Origin: an uncultured Prevotellaceae bacterium
Lineage (GTDB): Bacteria; Bacteroidota; Bacteroidia; Bacteroidales; Bacteroidaceae
Assembly (NCBI GenBank): GCA_946407895.1
Contig: CAMJQA010000001.1
Span: forward strand, 1-64,000
DNA: 64,000 nucleotides
Direction: 5' to 3'
Numbering within the stretch: the stretch's first letter is position 1; every line of letters starts with the position of its first letter. Below are positions 43,177 to 51,043 of the stretch, in pieces. The notes under the pieces were generated by a model. It made no database searches. It saw only the letters and a list, made by a program, of their open reading frames with translations, and was not told the origin of the DNA. The position numbers were made by a program, and so were the translations under genes.

Positions 43177-44294
43177 TGCCGCAGGAGTCTCTTTTCTTCC
43201 ATCTCCTGCGCTGCGGTCTGTGGAACACACCTGCTGGCAAACTGCCAGAGCCGTTGCCTACTCCGGAAGAATGGCAAGGGGTATGGGAAACAGCCAGGCG
43301 CCAGACCGTACGTGGCCTGTTGTGGTCTGCCATAGGGCAGTTACCCAGGGAGCAACGCCCTCCGCAGCCAATGATGTGGACCATGCTGGCTGCGGTGGAT
43401 GCCATAGAGAGAAGCAACGTGCAGATGGCCAGTGCCGTCGGGGCCACGCGCCTGTTACTGGAACAAGAGGGGGTTAAACCCATCCTGATGAAGGGAATGG
43501 CCGTGGGTCTGCTCTACACCCACCCCGAATGGAGAGAATGCGGCGACATCGACTGGTTTATTCCTTCTGGCCAGGTCTTTAAGAACCTACCAGCACAGCT
43601 CCGCAGACAGGGGTATGCTCCAACAGCTTCGGCCGATGGCAGTCTCAGCTTCGATATACAAGACGCTGAGGTTGAACTGCATCAACAACTTATCGATATT
43701 GAGGCACCACAGTGCCAGAAGGTCCTTTCCAAGCTGATAGCTGAAGAGGGGTTTCGGGAAATCCATACAGGCGATGGGACAGTATTCTCAATACCTTCAC
43801 CCATGCTCTCCCTGATCATGCTCAATGCCCACCTGATGAAACATGCCTTTACGGTTGGCATAGGACTCAGGCAGTTCTGCGATATGGCAAGGGCCTATCA
43901 CACCTGGCATGAACAATATGACGCAGACCGCCTGACATATTATTACAAGCGTCTGGGACTGCAGCGTTGGACCGGCCTGATGCATAGCATCCTGACTGAC
44001 TACCTCGGTTTGCCGGCCTATGAACTTCCGTCACCTCTGATAAGGAAAGAGGCCGACAGCCAGCGACTAATGAAAACCATACTGGAGGAAGGTAACTTTG
44101 GGCAACATACCATAGCATGGCAGCGGGCAGCAGACAGCCATGCAAATATCAAACGGCATACAGTGAAGCAGATTCTGAGAAAAATGCCATTCTCCATGCG
44201 CTATGCCCCATGGGAAATGATATGTAAAATAGGCAGCCTTACCCTCGGACAGTGGAAGAAGCCGATAACGATAACGATAACCGATAAACAATAA
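43173..44294 (+). CDS. nucleotidyltransferase-fold protein (PF14907 type)
   Basis: A 373-residue protein with the NTase signature of uncharacterised nucleotidyltransferases: GVKPILMKGMAVGLLYTHPE, ECGDIDWFIPS (metal-binding D-x-D), DAEVELHQQLIDIEAP. The start at 43173 (MMPQESLFFHLLRCG) overlaps the PqqD stop as ATGA; the earlier ATG at 43146 would give a 9-residue longer product. It is a recurrent partner of PqqD-like proteins in EPS clusters; substrate unknown. The last codons (PITITITDKQ) are encoded by the CGATAA simple repeat that continues past the stop. Confidence 0.82.
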   Translation: MMPQESLFFHLLRCGLWNTPAGKLPEPLPTPEEWQGVWETARRQTVRGLLWSAIGQLPREQRPPQPMMWTMLAAVDAIERSNVQMASAVGATRLLLEQEGVKPILMKGMAVGLLYTHPEWRECGDIDWFIPSGQVFKNLPAQLRRQGYAPTASADGSLSFDIQDAEVELHQQLIDIEAPQCQKVLSKLIAEEGFREIHTGDGTVFSIPSPMLSLIMLNAHLMKHAFTVGIGLRQFCDMARAYHTWHEQYDADRLTYYYKRLGLQRWTGLMHSILTDYLGLPAYELPSPLIRKEADSQRLMKTILEEGNFGQHTIAWQRAADSHANIKRHTVKQILRKMPFSMRYAPWEMICKIGSLTLGQWKKPITITITDKQ

Positions 44295-44350
44295 CCCATA
44301 AGCTATAAACGATAACCGATAACCCATAACCGTTCAACGATAACGAAAAA
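44262..44350. repeat. CGATAAC/CCATAAC simple repeat
   Basis: A run of 6-9 base units (GATAAC, GATAACC, CATAACC, GATAAACAATAAC) that begins inside the nucleotidyltransferase gene and fills the gap before the exporter gene. Same family, complementary strand, as the repeat at 1-78; a shorter relative lies at 45147-45178 between the exporter and kinase genes. Confidence 0.85.
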
Positions 44351-44361
44351 AAAATAGCGAT

Positions 44362-45138
44362 ATGAGAAAAACAATCAACCTGGTTCTTTTACCAGCAATC
44401 ATTTTGATGTGCCAGTCGTGCAAACATGCCAAGTATGTATATTTGCAAGACATGCCACTGGACAGCACCTTACCCATTACCAACAAACAAGAAGCACATG
44501 TTATGCCTGGCGACCGCCTGGAGATTCACGTGATTTGCACGAAACAGGAATTGGCTATCCCATTCAATGCCTATTCCTACCAGGTCTCACAGGAAGGAGG
44601 AGCTTCCAGCAGTAATGATGCCGTCGTCAGGGGGTATCTTGTTGACGACGAGGGATTCATTGACTTCCCCATCCTGGGCCGTCTGCAGGTGGGAGGCCTC
44701 ACCACACGACAGATCTCCAGCCACATACAGGGGCTTTTGGTCAACGGCAAATACATCCCCGATGCCTTGGTGGATGCGCGCATCACCAATTTCACCATCT
44801 ACGGGCTGGGTGCACTGGCTCCTGGCAAACTCGTCATACCCGATGCCAAAATCAACGTCTTACAAGCTGTGGCACAGATGGGTGACTTACGCGGTACAGC
44901 CAAATATGATAAAGTGCGCGTTATCCGCGAGAATGGAAACGAGCGTATGGAATATGACATTGACATGACAACAAAGGAACTCTATAACTCTCCTGCTTTT
45001 CACCTCCAGCAGAACGACATCGTCTATGCCGAACCTAAGAAGCTCCAGAAAGATGCTGCAAACAGGTCGGCAATATGGGTATCCCTAGTGGCCGCGCTGG
45101 CTTCTATAGCTTATACGCTGACCTATATTCTTAAGTAG
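44362..45138 (+). CDS. polysaccharide export lipoprotein (Wza family)
   Basis: A 258-residue outer-membrane export protein. Lipoprotein signal with Cys20 (VLLPAIILMCQSCKHAKYVY), then Poly_export domain (VMPGDRLEIHVICTKQELAI), a SLBB-like segment (GYLVDDEGFIDFPILGRLQV, VDARITNFTIYGLGALAPGK) and a single C-terminal helix (AIWVSLVAALASIAYTLTYI). It forms the channel through which the polysaccharide leaves the cell, with the Wzc-like kinase encoded next. Confidence 0.9.
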   Translation: MRKTINLVLLPAIILMCQSCKHAKYVYLQDMPLDSTLPITNKQEAHVMPGDRLEIHVICTKQELAIPFNAYSYQVSQEGGASSSNDAVVRGYLVDDEGFIDFPILGRLQVGGLTTRQISSHIQGLLVNGKYIPDALVDARITNFTIYGLGALAPGKLVIPDAKINVLQAVAQMGDLRGTAKYDKVRVIRENGNERMEYDIDMTTKELYNSPAFHLQQNDIVYAEPKKLQKDAANRSAIWVSLVAALASIAYTLTYILK

Positions 45139-45178
45139 CGGCACCGATAAACAATAACCGATAAACAATAACCAATAT

Positions 45179-47590
45179 ATGGAAAATAAGAAAACAAATG
45201 GGAATCCAGATGCTTTTGAGTTTAATGTAATGGACATCCTGCGCTACCTGTTGTCCAACTGGGTGTGGTTTGTTCTCTCAATAGCCATCTGCGTGGGCCT
45301 GGCCTACAACAGGTATATTCACTCGCAACGTACCTACTTCAGCAGCATCGATGTGCTCATCAATAATCCCTCCAACGCTGACGGAGTGGTGGGTCTGAGC
45401 CGATACAGCACGGTGTTCAACTCTGTCAATATTGCCAACGAGCTGCACATGCTACGCTCCAAGGAATTGTTGGAACAGGTGGTGCGCAATACACACACAG
45501 ACATGCTCTACACCATCCGCATCCAGCTTTATCAAGGCGACATGTACGGACGCGAACCCGTCAAGATAGAGTTTGTGGATAGCATTCCCGTGCAGTCATG
45601 CAGCTTCACCATGCATATTAAGGACCGCAATCATGCCGTCCTCTCTGAGTTCTACGAGGGTTCCCCCTCCGTCAGCGTGTCTATGGGCCAGGTAGTCAAG
45701 ACACCCGTGGGCCGGTTACGCATCACGCTGACTGACAAGTTTGACAATACATGGATAAACCTGGAGACACACGTCACCAAGATGCCCATACAGTCGGTAG
45801 TACAATTCTATCATAATGCCATTAGTATACGCCAGGATGACGAAATGGCTTCCGTGGTACGTCTTTCGCTGAAAGATGCTTCCTGGCAACGTGCCCAGGC
45901 CGTACTAAGAGGCCTCATCGAGGCCTATAATGCCGATGCACGCAATACAAAGGAGCAGATAGCACTAAAGACCGCTGCCTTCGTTGACGAACGCATTGCA
46001 GAAATCAGCGCAGAGCTGGGTGGCGTAACAGACCAGCTGGCCGACTTCAAACGCGCCAACCGCATGCTCAGTCCTACGGCCACGGCACAGCGCTATATGG
46101 AGGAGGTGTACACCACCGAGGACCAGACGTATGACAAGGAGGTACAACTGCGAATGGCAGAGGCCATGCGCGACTATCTGCGAGACCCCGCCAACCAAAA
46201 AGGACTCATCCCGGCAAACGTGGGACTGGAGGGAAGCGGACTGGAGGAACAGGTCGCTAAAGTCAACGCGCTCGTCACCGAACTGGACCGCCTGGGCGGG
46301 GGCGACAGCGATGCCAACCCCATCGTAAAGGAACTGCGGGAGAACATACAGACCCAGCGTTCGCTGCTCATGACGCAGATGGACAACTACATCAAGAACC
46401 TGCAGACCATGCGCACCAATATCATAAACCGCGGACGGCGTGCCGACTCAAAGATGGGACAGATGCCGGCCAAGGAAAGCGAGCTCAACAGCATCGAACA
46501 GCAACAGAAAATAAAGGATGCGCTATACACCTTCCTGCTTAACAAGCGCGAGGAGAATGTCATTGCCCAGGCAATGGTGGCAGACAATGCCCGTATCATC
46601 GACTCGTCCGACGGCGATGAGTATCCCATCAGCCCCAACCGCGGAAAGATTCTCTTCCTGGGTATTCTGGCGGGCCTGCTCATCCCCGCGCTCATCCTGC
46701 TGTCACGTCTCTTCCTGGATACTCTGGTACGCTCACGGCGCGACCTCGAAGGGGTACTCACCGTGCCGTTCCTGGGCGAGGTGCCGTTTGACAAGTCTAT
46801 GAATGTGGAGAAGGCCTTTAAGGCCGACAATACGGAGCATGAAGGACACGAGATTATCACTGAGGCCATACGCGTATTGCGTACAAACATCGCTTTCATG
46901 AAGAAGGAGAAGGAGGGCGCACAGGTCATCACACTAACCTCCTTCCACGAGAATTCGGGTAAGACATTCATCACAGCCCATCTGGCCAAGAGCCTGGCTG
47001 CTGTGGAGAAGCGGGTGCTGGTAATCGACCTGGACATACGCAAGCGCTCGTTTACCAGGCTCAAGGGCATTCATGACCGCAATGGTGCCTCGGACTATCT
47101 GGCTGGCGCCTTCTCAGCCTCAGACATTATCATCCACGATGCTCCAGGCATGCCCGACTTCATACCCGCCGGACACCTTGCACCCAACCCGTCGGAACTG
47201 CTCATGCGCCCGCGACTGGAAGAGTTGATAGCCGAGGTAGCTCCAAGCTATGACTATGTCCTTATCGACAACGTGCCGCTGGGTGGTATAGCCGATGCCA
47301 AGATCACCAACCGTGTAACCGACATGACCATATTTATTATCCGCGTAGGAAACATAGACCGCCGCCAGCTGCCCGAGGTGGAACGCCTTTATCAGGATAA
47401 CACCCTGAAGAACATGGCTATTGTGCTGAACGGTGCCAGCCTGAAACCGGCATACGGCTATGGATATGGCTACGGTTATGGCTATGGTTACGGATACGGC
47501 TATGGTTATGGCTATGGATACGGATACGGCGAAAAGAGTTCCAAGTCCCACCGGAAGAGAAAGAAACACTGGTATCAGTTCTGGAAATAG
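45179..47590 (+). CDS. polysaccharide co-polymerase / tyrosine autokinase (Wzc family)
   Basis: An 803-residue inner-membrane protein. Wzz domain with a first helix (about 28-50, WVWFVLSIAICVGLAYNRY), a long periplasmic coiled region, and a second helix near 495 (LFLGILAGLLIPALILLSRL). The cytoplasmic BY-kinase domain has Walker A LTSFHENSGKTFITAHLAKS (about 585-600), Walker A' VLVIDLDIRKRSF and Walker B DYVLIDNVPLGG. The C-terminus is an almost pure Tyr-Gly repeat (about 757-784) followed by a Lys/Arg tail; tyrosine clusters here are the autophosphorylation sites that control chain length. Confidence 0.92.
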   Translation: MENKKTNGNPDAFEFNVMDILRYLLSNWVWFVLSIAICVGLAYNRYIHSQRTYFSSIDVLINNPSNADGVVGLSRYSTVFNSVNIANELHMLRSKELLEQVVRNTHTDMLYTIRIQLYQGDMYGREPVKIEFVDSIPVQSCSFTMHIKDRNHAVLSEFYEGSPSVSVSMGQVVKTPVGRLRITLTDKFDNTWINLETHVTKMPIQSVVQFYHNAISIRQDDEMASVVRLSLKDASWQRAQAVLRGLIEAYNADARNTKEQIALKTAAFVDERIAEISAELGGVTDQLADFKRANRMLSPTATAQRYMEEVYTTEDQTYDKEVQLRMAEAMRDYLRDPANQKGLIPANVGLEGSGLEEQVAKVNALVTELDRLGGGDSDANPIVKELRENIQTQRSLLMTQMDNYIKNLQTMRTNIINRGRRADSKMGQMPAKESELNSIEQQQKIKDALYTFLLNKREENVIAQAMVADNARIIDSSDGDEYPISPNRGKILFLGILAGLLIPALILLSRLFLDTLVRSRRDLEGVLTVPFLGEVPFDKSMNVEKAFKADNTEHEGHEIITEAIRVLRTNIAFMKKEKEGAQVITLTSFHENSGKTFITAHLAKSLAAVEKRVLVIDLDIRKRSFTRLKGIHDRNGASDYLAGAFSASDIIIHDAPGMPDFIPAGHLAPNPSELLMRPRLEELIAEVAPSYDYVLIDNVPLGGIADAKITNRVTDMTIFIIRVGNIDRRQLPEVERLYQDNTLKNMAIVLNGASLKPAYGYGYGYGYGYGYGYGYGYGYGYGYGEKSSKSHRKRKKHWYQFWK
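47454..47531. repeat. 6-base Tyr-Gly coding repeat in the kinase gene
   Basis: Thirteen hexamers of the form TAYGGN encode alternating Tyr-Gly. Third positions vary (TACGGC, TATGGA, TATGGC, TACGGT, TATGGT), so slippage is limited but recombination within the tract could change the number of tyrosines. Confidence 0.92.
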
Positions 47591-47615
47591 CCTCTCTCCC
47601 TCGTCATGATGCTGA

Positions 47616-48032
47616 TTATGGCCTTTGTTGGTCATATTCTTTCACGGCATCAAAGCAAGGACAGGCTTTCATGTGGTTCAGGTCATGATGACCGACAACC
47701 AAGGCACGGGGAAAGCGTTTGCACAATGCTGTAATTAGCAGCCTCATGGCACGTTTTTGCTCTGGTGTGCGAGTGTCGGCGAACTGACCGGCCTCATTGA
47801 GGCCTCCCTCGTAGCACACGCCGATGCTGTGCCGATTGTGGTAGCGGCAGTGGCTACCTACTTGTTCCAGCGGACGTCCCGACTCCACAGTGCCGTCACG
47901 GCGCACCACATAATGGTAGCCAATGCCTTTCCAACCCCTGGCTTTGTGCCACCGGTCGATGTCCTGAGCAGAACTCTGCTGCCCGGGTCGGACAGCAGAG
48001 CAATGGATGATAATAAGGGTTATTGTTCGCAT
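47616..48032 (-). CDS. N-acetylmuramoyl-L-alanine amidase (Amidase_2, T7-lysozyme type)
   Basis: A 138-residue peptidoglycan amidase without signal peptide. Zinc ligands are visible: His in LIIIHCSAVRP, His in GHHDLNHMKACPCFD, and Cys in the same motif; GIGYHYVVRRDGTVESGRP and NRHSIGVCYEGGLN are typical of the family. It is the last gene of a minus-strand set (primase, DUF4248, HU, smalltalk, amidase) repeatedly found beside Bacteroidales capsule loci and probably of phage origin. Convergent with the kinase gene, 25 bases apart. Confidence 0.9.
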   Translation of the reverse strand: MRTITLIIIHCSAVRPGQQSSAQDIDRWHKARGWKGIGYHYVVRRDGTVESGRPLEQVGSHCRYHNRHSIGVCYEGGLNEAGQFADTRTPEQKRAMRLLITALCKRFPRALVVGHHDLNHMKACPCFDAVKEYDQQRP

Positions 48033-48118
48033 CTTATTCGATTTTATTGGTCGCTGCGGCCACTAAAAACAACTAAGTAGGGACTAATAATATTTCCTAG
48101 AGAGTCTGAATAATTAAT

Positions 48119-48342
48119 GGTCGCATAGCTCAAAATTAAAGCAAAAATTATAAGCAAAAATTTATTGAATTGATATAGATATAGATTGCATTGAGGAGCC
48201 GCACAACTCAGAACTAATTTAATTTTATCTGAAATTTTTGTTTTGATTTTGACCTTTCAGGTCGAATCCCCTTTCGCTCGGCAAAGATCAAACAAGTTAG
48301 ACTCTGCTCTCGCTTGCTCGGGGCTTTGAGCGAAGCGACCCT
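48119..48342. repeat. interspersed repeat between amidase and smalltalk genes
   Basis: One GGTCGCATAGCTCAAAATT (48119-48137), an AT-rich middle with TAATTTAATTTTATCTGAAA, and the 94-base type block (48251-48342, here 92 bases). The order is the same as in the repeats at 20.1-20.5 and 27.9-28.3 kb but this one is a single compact copy. No gene fits 48033-48354. Confidence 0.85.
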
Positions 48343-48354
48343 AAACAGATTCCG

Positions 48355-48477
48355 CTACACCTGGATGAGTGTGTGATGAACTAACACGGCTGCTTGTGCA
48401 CCGCTGAGGACACCGATCAAGGAGGCCAGGAAGGTAAGAAACGCCTTCAATAATGCTTCTTTTGTCTCTTTCTTCAT
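48355..48477 (-). CDS. smalltalk-type small membrane peptide
   Basis: A 40-residue ORF on the minus strand, MKKETKEALLKAFLTFLASL then IGVLSGAQAAVLVHHTLIQV. The start (Met-Lys-Lys-Glu-Thr, then a single hydrophobic helix) matches the short 'smalltalk' proteins encoded between HU and the Amidase_2 gene in Bacteroidales. It is slightly longer than usual (about 30). Its 3' end runs into the repeat at 48342, which could account for the extra residues. Function unknown; perhaps a holin-like partner of the amidase. Confidence 0.7.
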   Translation of the reverse strand: MKKETKEALLKAFLTFLASLIGVLSGAQAAVLVHHTLIQV

Positions 48478-48548
48478 AAATATAACATTTAAAGGATTTG
48501 GTTATAGGGTGATGTGGTGATTAATATCGGTTGCATAGCCCCTGGGCA

Positions 48549-48569
48549 TCTCCCCCCTTGAGGGGGAGA
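48549..48569 (-). terminator. hairpin downstream of HU gene
   Basis: TCTCCCCC (48549-48556) pairs perfectly with GGGGGAGA (48562-48569) around a five-base loop, 25 bases after the HU stop on the minus strand. No T tract follows; it may be a terminator or a processing hairpin. Confidence 0.5.
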
Positions 48570-48593
48570 GCCATCAGGGCTGATGAACAAGGC

Positions 48594-49175
48594 CTACTCC
48601 ATACCGTCCCCATTGTCGGGATCACTATCGCCTGAGCCACTGGTGCTGCCACCCGAAGAGGGAGTTGTGCTTCCCGTGTCTGAACTGCCACCTGTGTTAG
48701 AGCCGCTGTTCTGTTGTCCATTGTCTGTTGACTGCTGTGTGCCAGCACTCTTAGCCTTGGCCTCAGTGAGGGACTTGACATTCATGAGAGTGGCCTTCTT
48801 TTTGAGCATCTTCGATGTGAGGTTGTTCACGTCGGTGCGGCTGGGTGCGAAGCAGAGGAAGAGACCCTGTATGTTGGATCCGAGGCTGAAGTCCTCGACC
48901 TTCTCCGTACCACTGCTCTTTGCGGCAAGGTAGAAGGTGCCGAGTTCTCCGAACTGCACTTTCTTGCCCTCAAGGAGCTGTTCCAGGATACATGACTGGA
49001 GTTTGTTGGCCACGCCAAGGCAGACGTCCTCGCCATAGACGGAGTTGTGCTCCGACATGTGACGGCACAGTTCGTTGTACGTCATTGTCTTGGTGGCAAT
49101 AACCCGGCCGTAGTGCTTACCGTAGGCCGTACTCTTTGAGTTGTTGTTTTTACTGACTTTGATAAATACTGGCAT
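48594..49175 (-). CDS. HU-family DNA-binding protein
   Basis: A 193-residue protein. N-terminal HU-like (HIG) domain, about 1-125: PVFIKVSKNNNSKSTAYGKH, TMTYNELCRHMSEHNSVYGE, LLEGKKVQFGELGTFYLAAK. The last 55 residues are a Gly/Ser/Thr/Asp/Asn-rich disordered tail (SGSNTGGSSDTGSTTPSSGG). This is the standard partner of smalltalk and amidase genes next to Bacteroidales capsule loci. It probably compacts or marks DNA. The nearest promoter-like element lies 377 bases upstream, beyond the repeats at 49221-49540. Confidence 0.9.
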   Translation of the reverse strand: MPVFIKVSKNNNSKSTAYGKHYGRVIATKTMTYNELCRHMSEHNSVYGEDVCLGVANKLQSCILEQLLEGKKVQFGELGTFYLAAKSSGTEKVEDFSLGSNIQGLFLCFAPSRTDVNNLTSKMLKKKATLMNVKSLTEAKAKSAGTQQSTDNGQQNSGSNTGGSSDTGSTTPSSGGSTSGSGDSDPDNGDGME

Positions 49176-49220
49176 AATTTTGTTGTGTTAAAGGTGAATA
49201 ATTATATTTAGGCGCCTATT

Positions 49221-49540
49221 TCTCTGCGTAGGACATCGTCCCTTATTCTCCTGACAAGGACAGTGCAAACCGAGTGGAGAACCAAGCTTGTTTGAGCTTT
49301 TCCGAGGTGCAGCCTGTTCTCGCAGTGAAGTGGAAGAGCATCGCTCGTGCAGAGTAAGAGAGAAAACTCGTTCTCTGCGTAGGACATCGTCCCTTTTTCT
49401 CCTGACAAGGACAGTGCAAACCGAGTGGAGAGCCAAGCTTGTTTGAGCTTTTCCGAGGTGCAGCCTGTCCTCGCAGTGAAGTGGAGAGCATCGCTCGTGC
49501 AGAGTAAGAGAGACCTCGTTCTCTGCGTAGGACATCGTCC
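49221..49540. repeat. 150-base tandem repeats upstream of HU
   Basis: TCTCTGCGTAGGACATCGTC begins at 49221 and 49372, and TCTCTGCGTAGGACATCGTC again at 49520, giving periods of 151 and 148 bases. Each unit contains GTGGAGAACCAAGCTTGTTT and a CTCGCAGTGAAGTGGA stretch. Several minus-strand frames stay open through the repeats and look like proteins, but they are frame shadows of repeat DNA. Confidence 0.9.
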
Positions 49541-49551
49541 TAACTTCACTG

Positions 49552-49559
49552 CAAAGTTA
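49552..49559 (-). promoter_or_regulatory. -7 element TAACTTTG toward HU
   Basis: On the minus strand TAACTTTG matches TAnnTTTG. If used, the HU transcript has a leader of about 370 bases made of the tandem repeats. No good -33 box was seen. Confidence 0.35.
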
Positions 49560-49615
49560 CAACATCTGGAGCAAGCCCTTTGGACTTATCCCGCCTTAAC
49601 CGCCCTTAACAGCAA

Positions 49616-49822
49616 TTAACCGCCTTTAGAAATCTTTGCCGATGGAATGTCTATGCTGAAGTGACGGCATATCCATTCAACAACGTTTGGCGGAATACAA
49701 CGCTTGCCGGGCGGATAGCCCATAGCAGTGAGGCGTTCCTGATGTGGCTTCAGCCAGTTGGAAAAGGTCTCAAGGCATACGCCGGCATAGGCGGCCATCT
49801 GGGTCTTTGTCATTGCTTTCAT
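49616..49822 (-). CDS. DUF4248 domain-containing protein
   Basis: A 68-residue protein starting MKAMTKTQMAAYAGVCLETF and continuing NWLKPHQERLTAMGYPPGKR, CIPPNVVEWICRHFSIDI. This is the DUF4248 family, a small helix-turn-helix-like protein (TKTQMAAYAGV matches the first helices of a MerR/excisionase-like fold). Start at 49822 is preferred to the upstream in-frame ATG at 49954, which would run into the primase gene. It sits in its usual place between the replication-type genes and HU. Confidence 0.85.
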   Translation of the reverse strand: MKAMTKTQMAAYAGVCLETFSNWLKPHQERLTAMGYPPGKRCIPPNVVEWICRHFSIDIPSAKISKGG

Positions 49823-49922
49823 TGTGTTAAGTCTTATTGGTTCTTGAATACTTAATGGTTCACGAATAAAGGCTGAATTCGATGCGAATAAAGGCTTGAA
49901 ACGCCTGGAATAAAGGCTTCTT

Positions 49923-50936
49923 TCATATAGGCGATGACATGAAGCCGTTTTCAAACATAAAATCGGCGATATCTATCTTCCGCTCTTTCTGTGCCGTGGA
50001 TGCCTTCTCTTCGAGGAGAGGGCTGACATAGATATGATAGCGGAAGCCTACCGAAGCCCTGTCAGCTATGAGACTCCATTGACGGAAGGTGGTGCGCTCC
50101 AGGTCCGTGTCAGGAAAGAGTACCACACGGCAGCAACGGAGCGGAGCCAACAGCTCGGGAGTGAGCGATGACATACCCCCCGTTGATACCCACACATACT
50201 GAGGAAACAATGCTGAGCAGATGACGGCAGTCTTCTCGCTCTCCACCACGGCAACCACAGGCCACGTCCCGTCGGTTTCCGGCTTCAGCAGATGCAGGCC
50301 GAAAAGACAATGGCACGGTTCCCACAAAGGCTGCAGCACACCGCTTCGCTTCAGACGGTAGCTCACCCACGTGGGTACACGGCTGTGGTCACGGTGGCAG
50401 TCGGACTTGTAGAACATAATCTTACCGTCGCGTACATGCTGCATACAGTCAATCTGCCAAAACACCACGCCGCCGTCACGGCTTATTCCCAACCGGTAGC
50501 GGCTGGCAGCCATGAGCATCTGCTTCTCCGTGAGGATGCTTTTGCTCACTAACGACTGGCAGAAGACAGACTTGGTACTCAGGGATTGGGCGACCAGCTT
50601 AGGCGCCAGGAATGATGCCGGCTCGGTCGGATGGTTTTCATTCTCTGTAAGAGGGGGCACCACGCAGAACTCCTGCGTGAGCCATCGGCAAGCCTCTTGG
50701 AAGTCACAACCCTTCTGCTGCATGACTAACGTAATGACATCGCCTCCCTTGCCACAGGCAAAGCACTTGAAGATGTTACGCTTCGTATTGAGGTGCATAG
50801 AGGGATGACGGTCATCGTGGAAAATGCAGCGGCACCGCTTGTTCTCCTTTCCCATGCCATAGAGCGTGATGCCTAAGTGCTCCGCTACGTCGGTCACTGG
50901 CACCTGCCTTATCTTGTCCAAGGTTCGTTTATCCAT
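49923..50936 (-). CDS. CHC2 zinc-finger DNA primase-like protein
   Basis: A 337-residue primase-like protein. Zinc ribbon Cys37-x2-His40 ... Cys58-x2-Cys61 (CRCIFHDDRHPSMHLN and FKCFACGKGGDVITLV) followed by a Toprim-like region with VVAVVESEKTAVICSALFPQ and RCCRVVLFPDTDLER (the Glu and DxD-like acidic triad). It is shorter than DnaG (about 580) and has no helicase-interaction domain. Paired with a RepA-like ATPase upstream on the same strand, it looks like the replication module of an integrated plasmid, ICE or phage. Confidence 0.88.
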   Translation of the reverse strand: MDKRTLDKIRQVPVTDVAEHLGITLYGMGKENKRCRCIFHDDRHPSMHLNTKRNIFKCFACGKGGDVITLVMQQKGCDFQEACRWLTQEFCVVPPLTENENHPTEPASFLAPKLVAQSLSTKSVFCQSLVSKSILTEKQMLMAASRYRLGISRDGGVVFWQIDCMQHVRDGKIMFYKSDCHRDHSRVPTWVSYRLKRSGVLQPLWEPCHCLFGLHLLKPETDGTWPVVAVVESEKTAVICSALFPQYVWVSTGGMSSLTPELLAPLRCCRVVLFPDTDLERTTFRQWSLIADRASVGFRYHIYVSPLLEEKASTAQKERKIDIADFMFENGFMSSPI

Positions 50937-51003
50937 TTGATATTAACTTTTTTCATTAAACAACTGCTTTAAAAACATTCCCGCCTGACTCCCTCATACA
51001 ATA

Positions 51004-51020
51004 GCCCCCTATAAGGGGGC
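51004..51020 (-). terminator. GC-rich hairpin between helicase and primase genes
   Basis: GCCCCCT (51004-51010) pairs with AGGGGGC (51014-51020), three-base loop, followed on the plus strand by a run of nine G (51030-51038). It lies just past the helicase stop on the minus strand and may attenuate readthrough to the primase gene. Confidence 0.45.
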
Positions 51021-51043
51021 ATGTATAGAGGGGGGGGGTAAAG

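Noticed and set aside
49188-49549. Three overlapping minus-strand ORFs of 82-115 residues
   Set aside because: They arise from the 150-base tandem repeats being open in several frames; their proteins repeat each other in shifted frames and have no domain.
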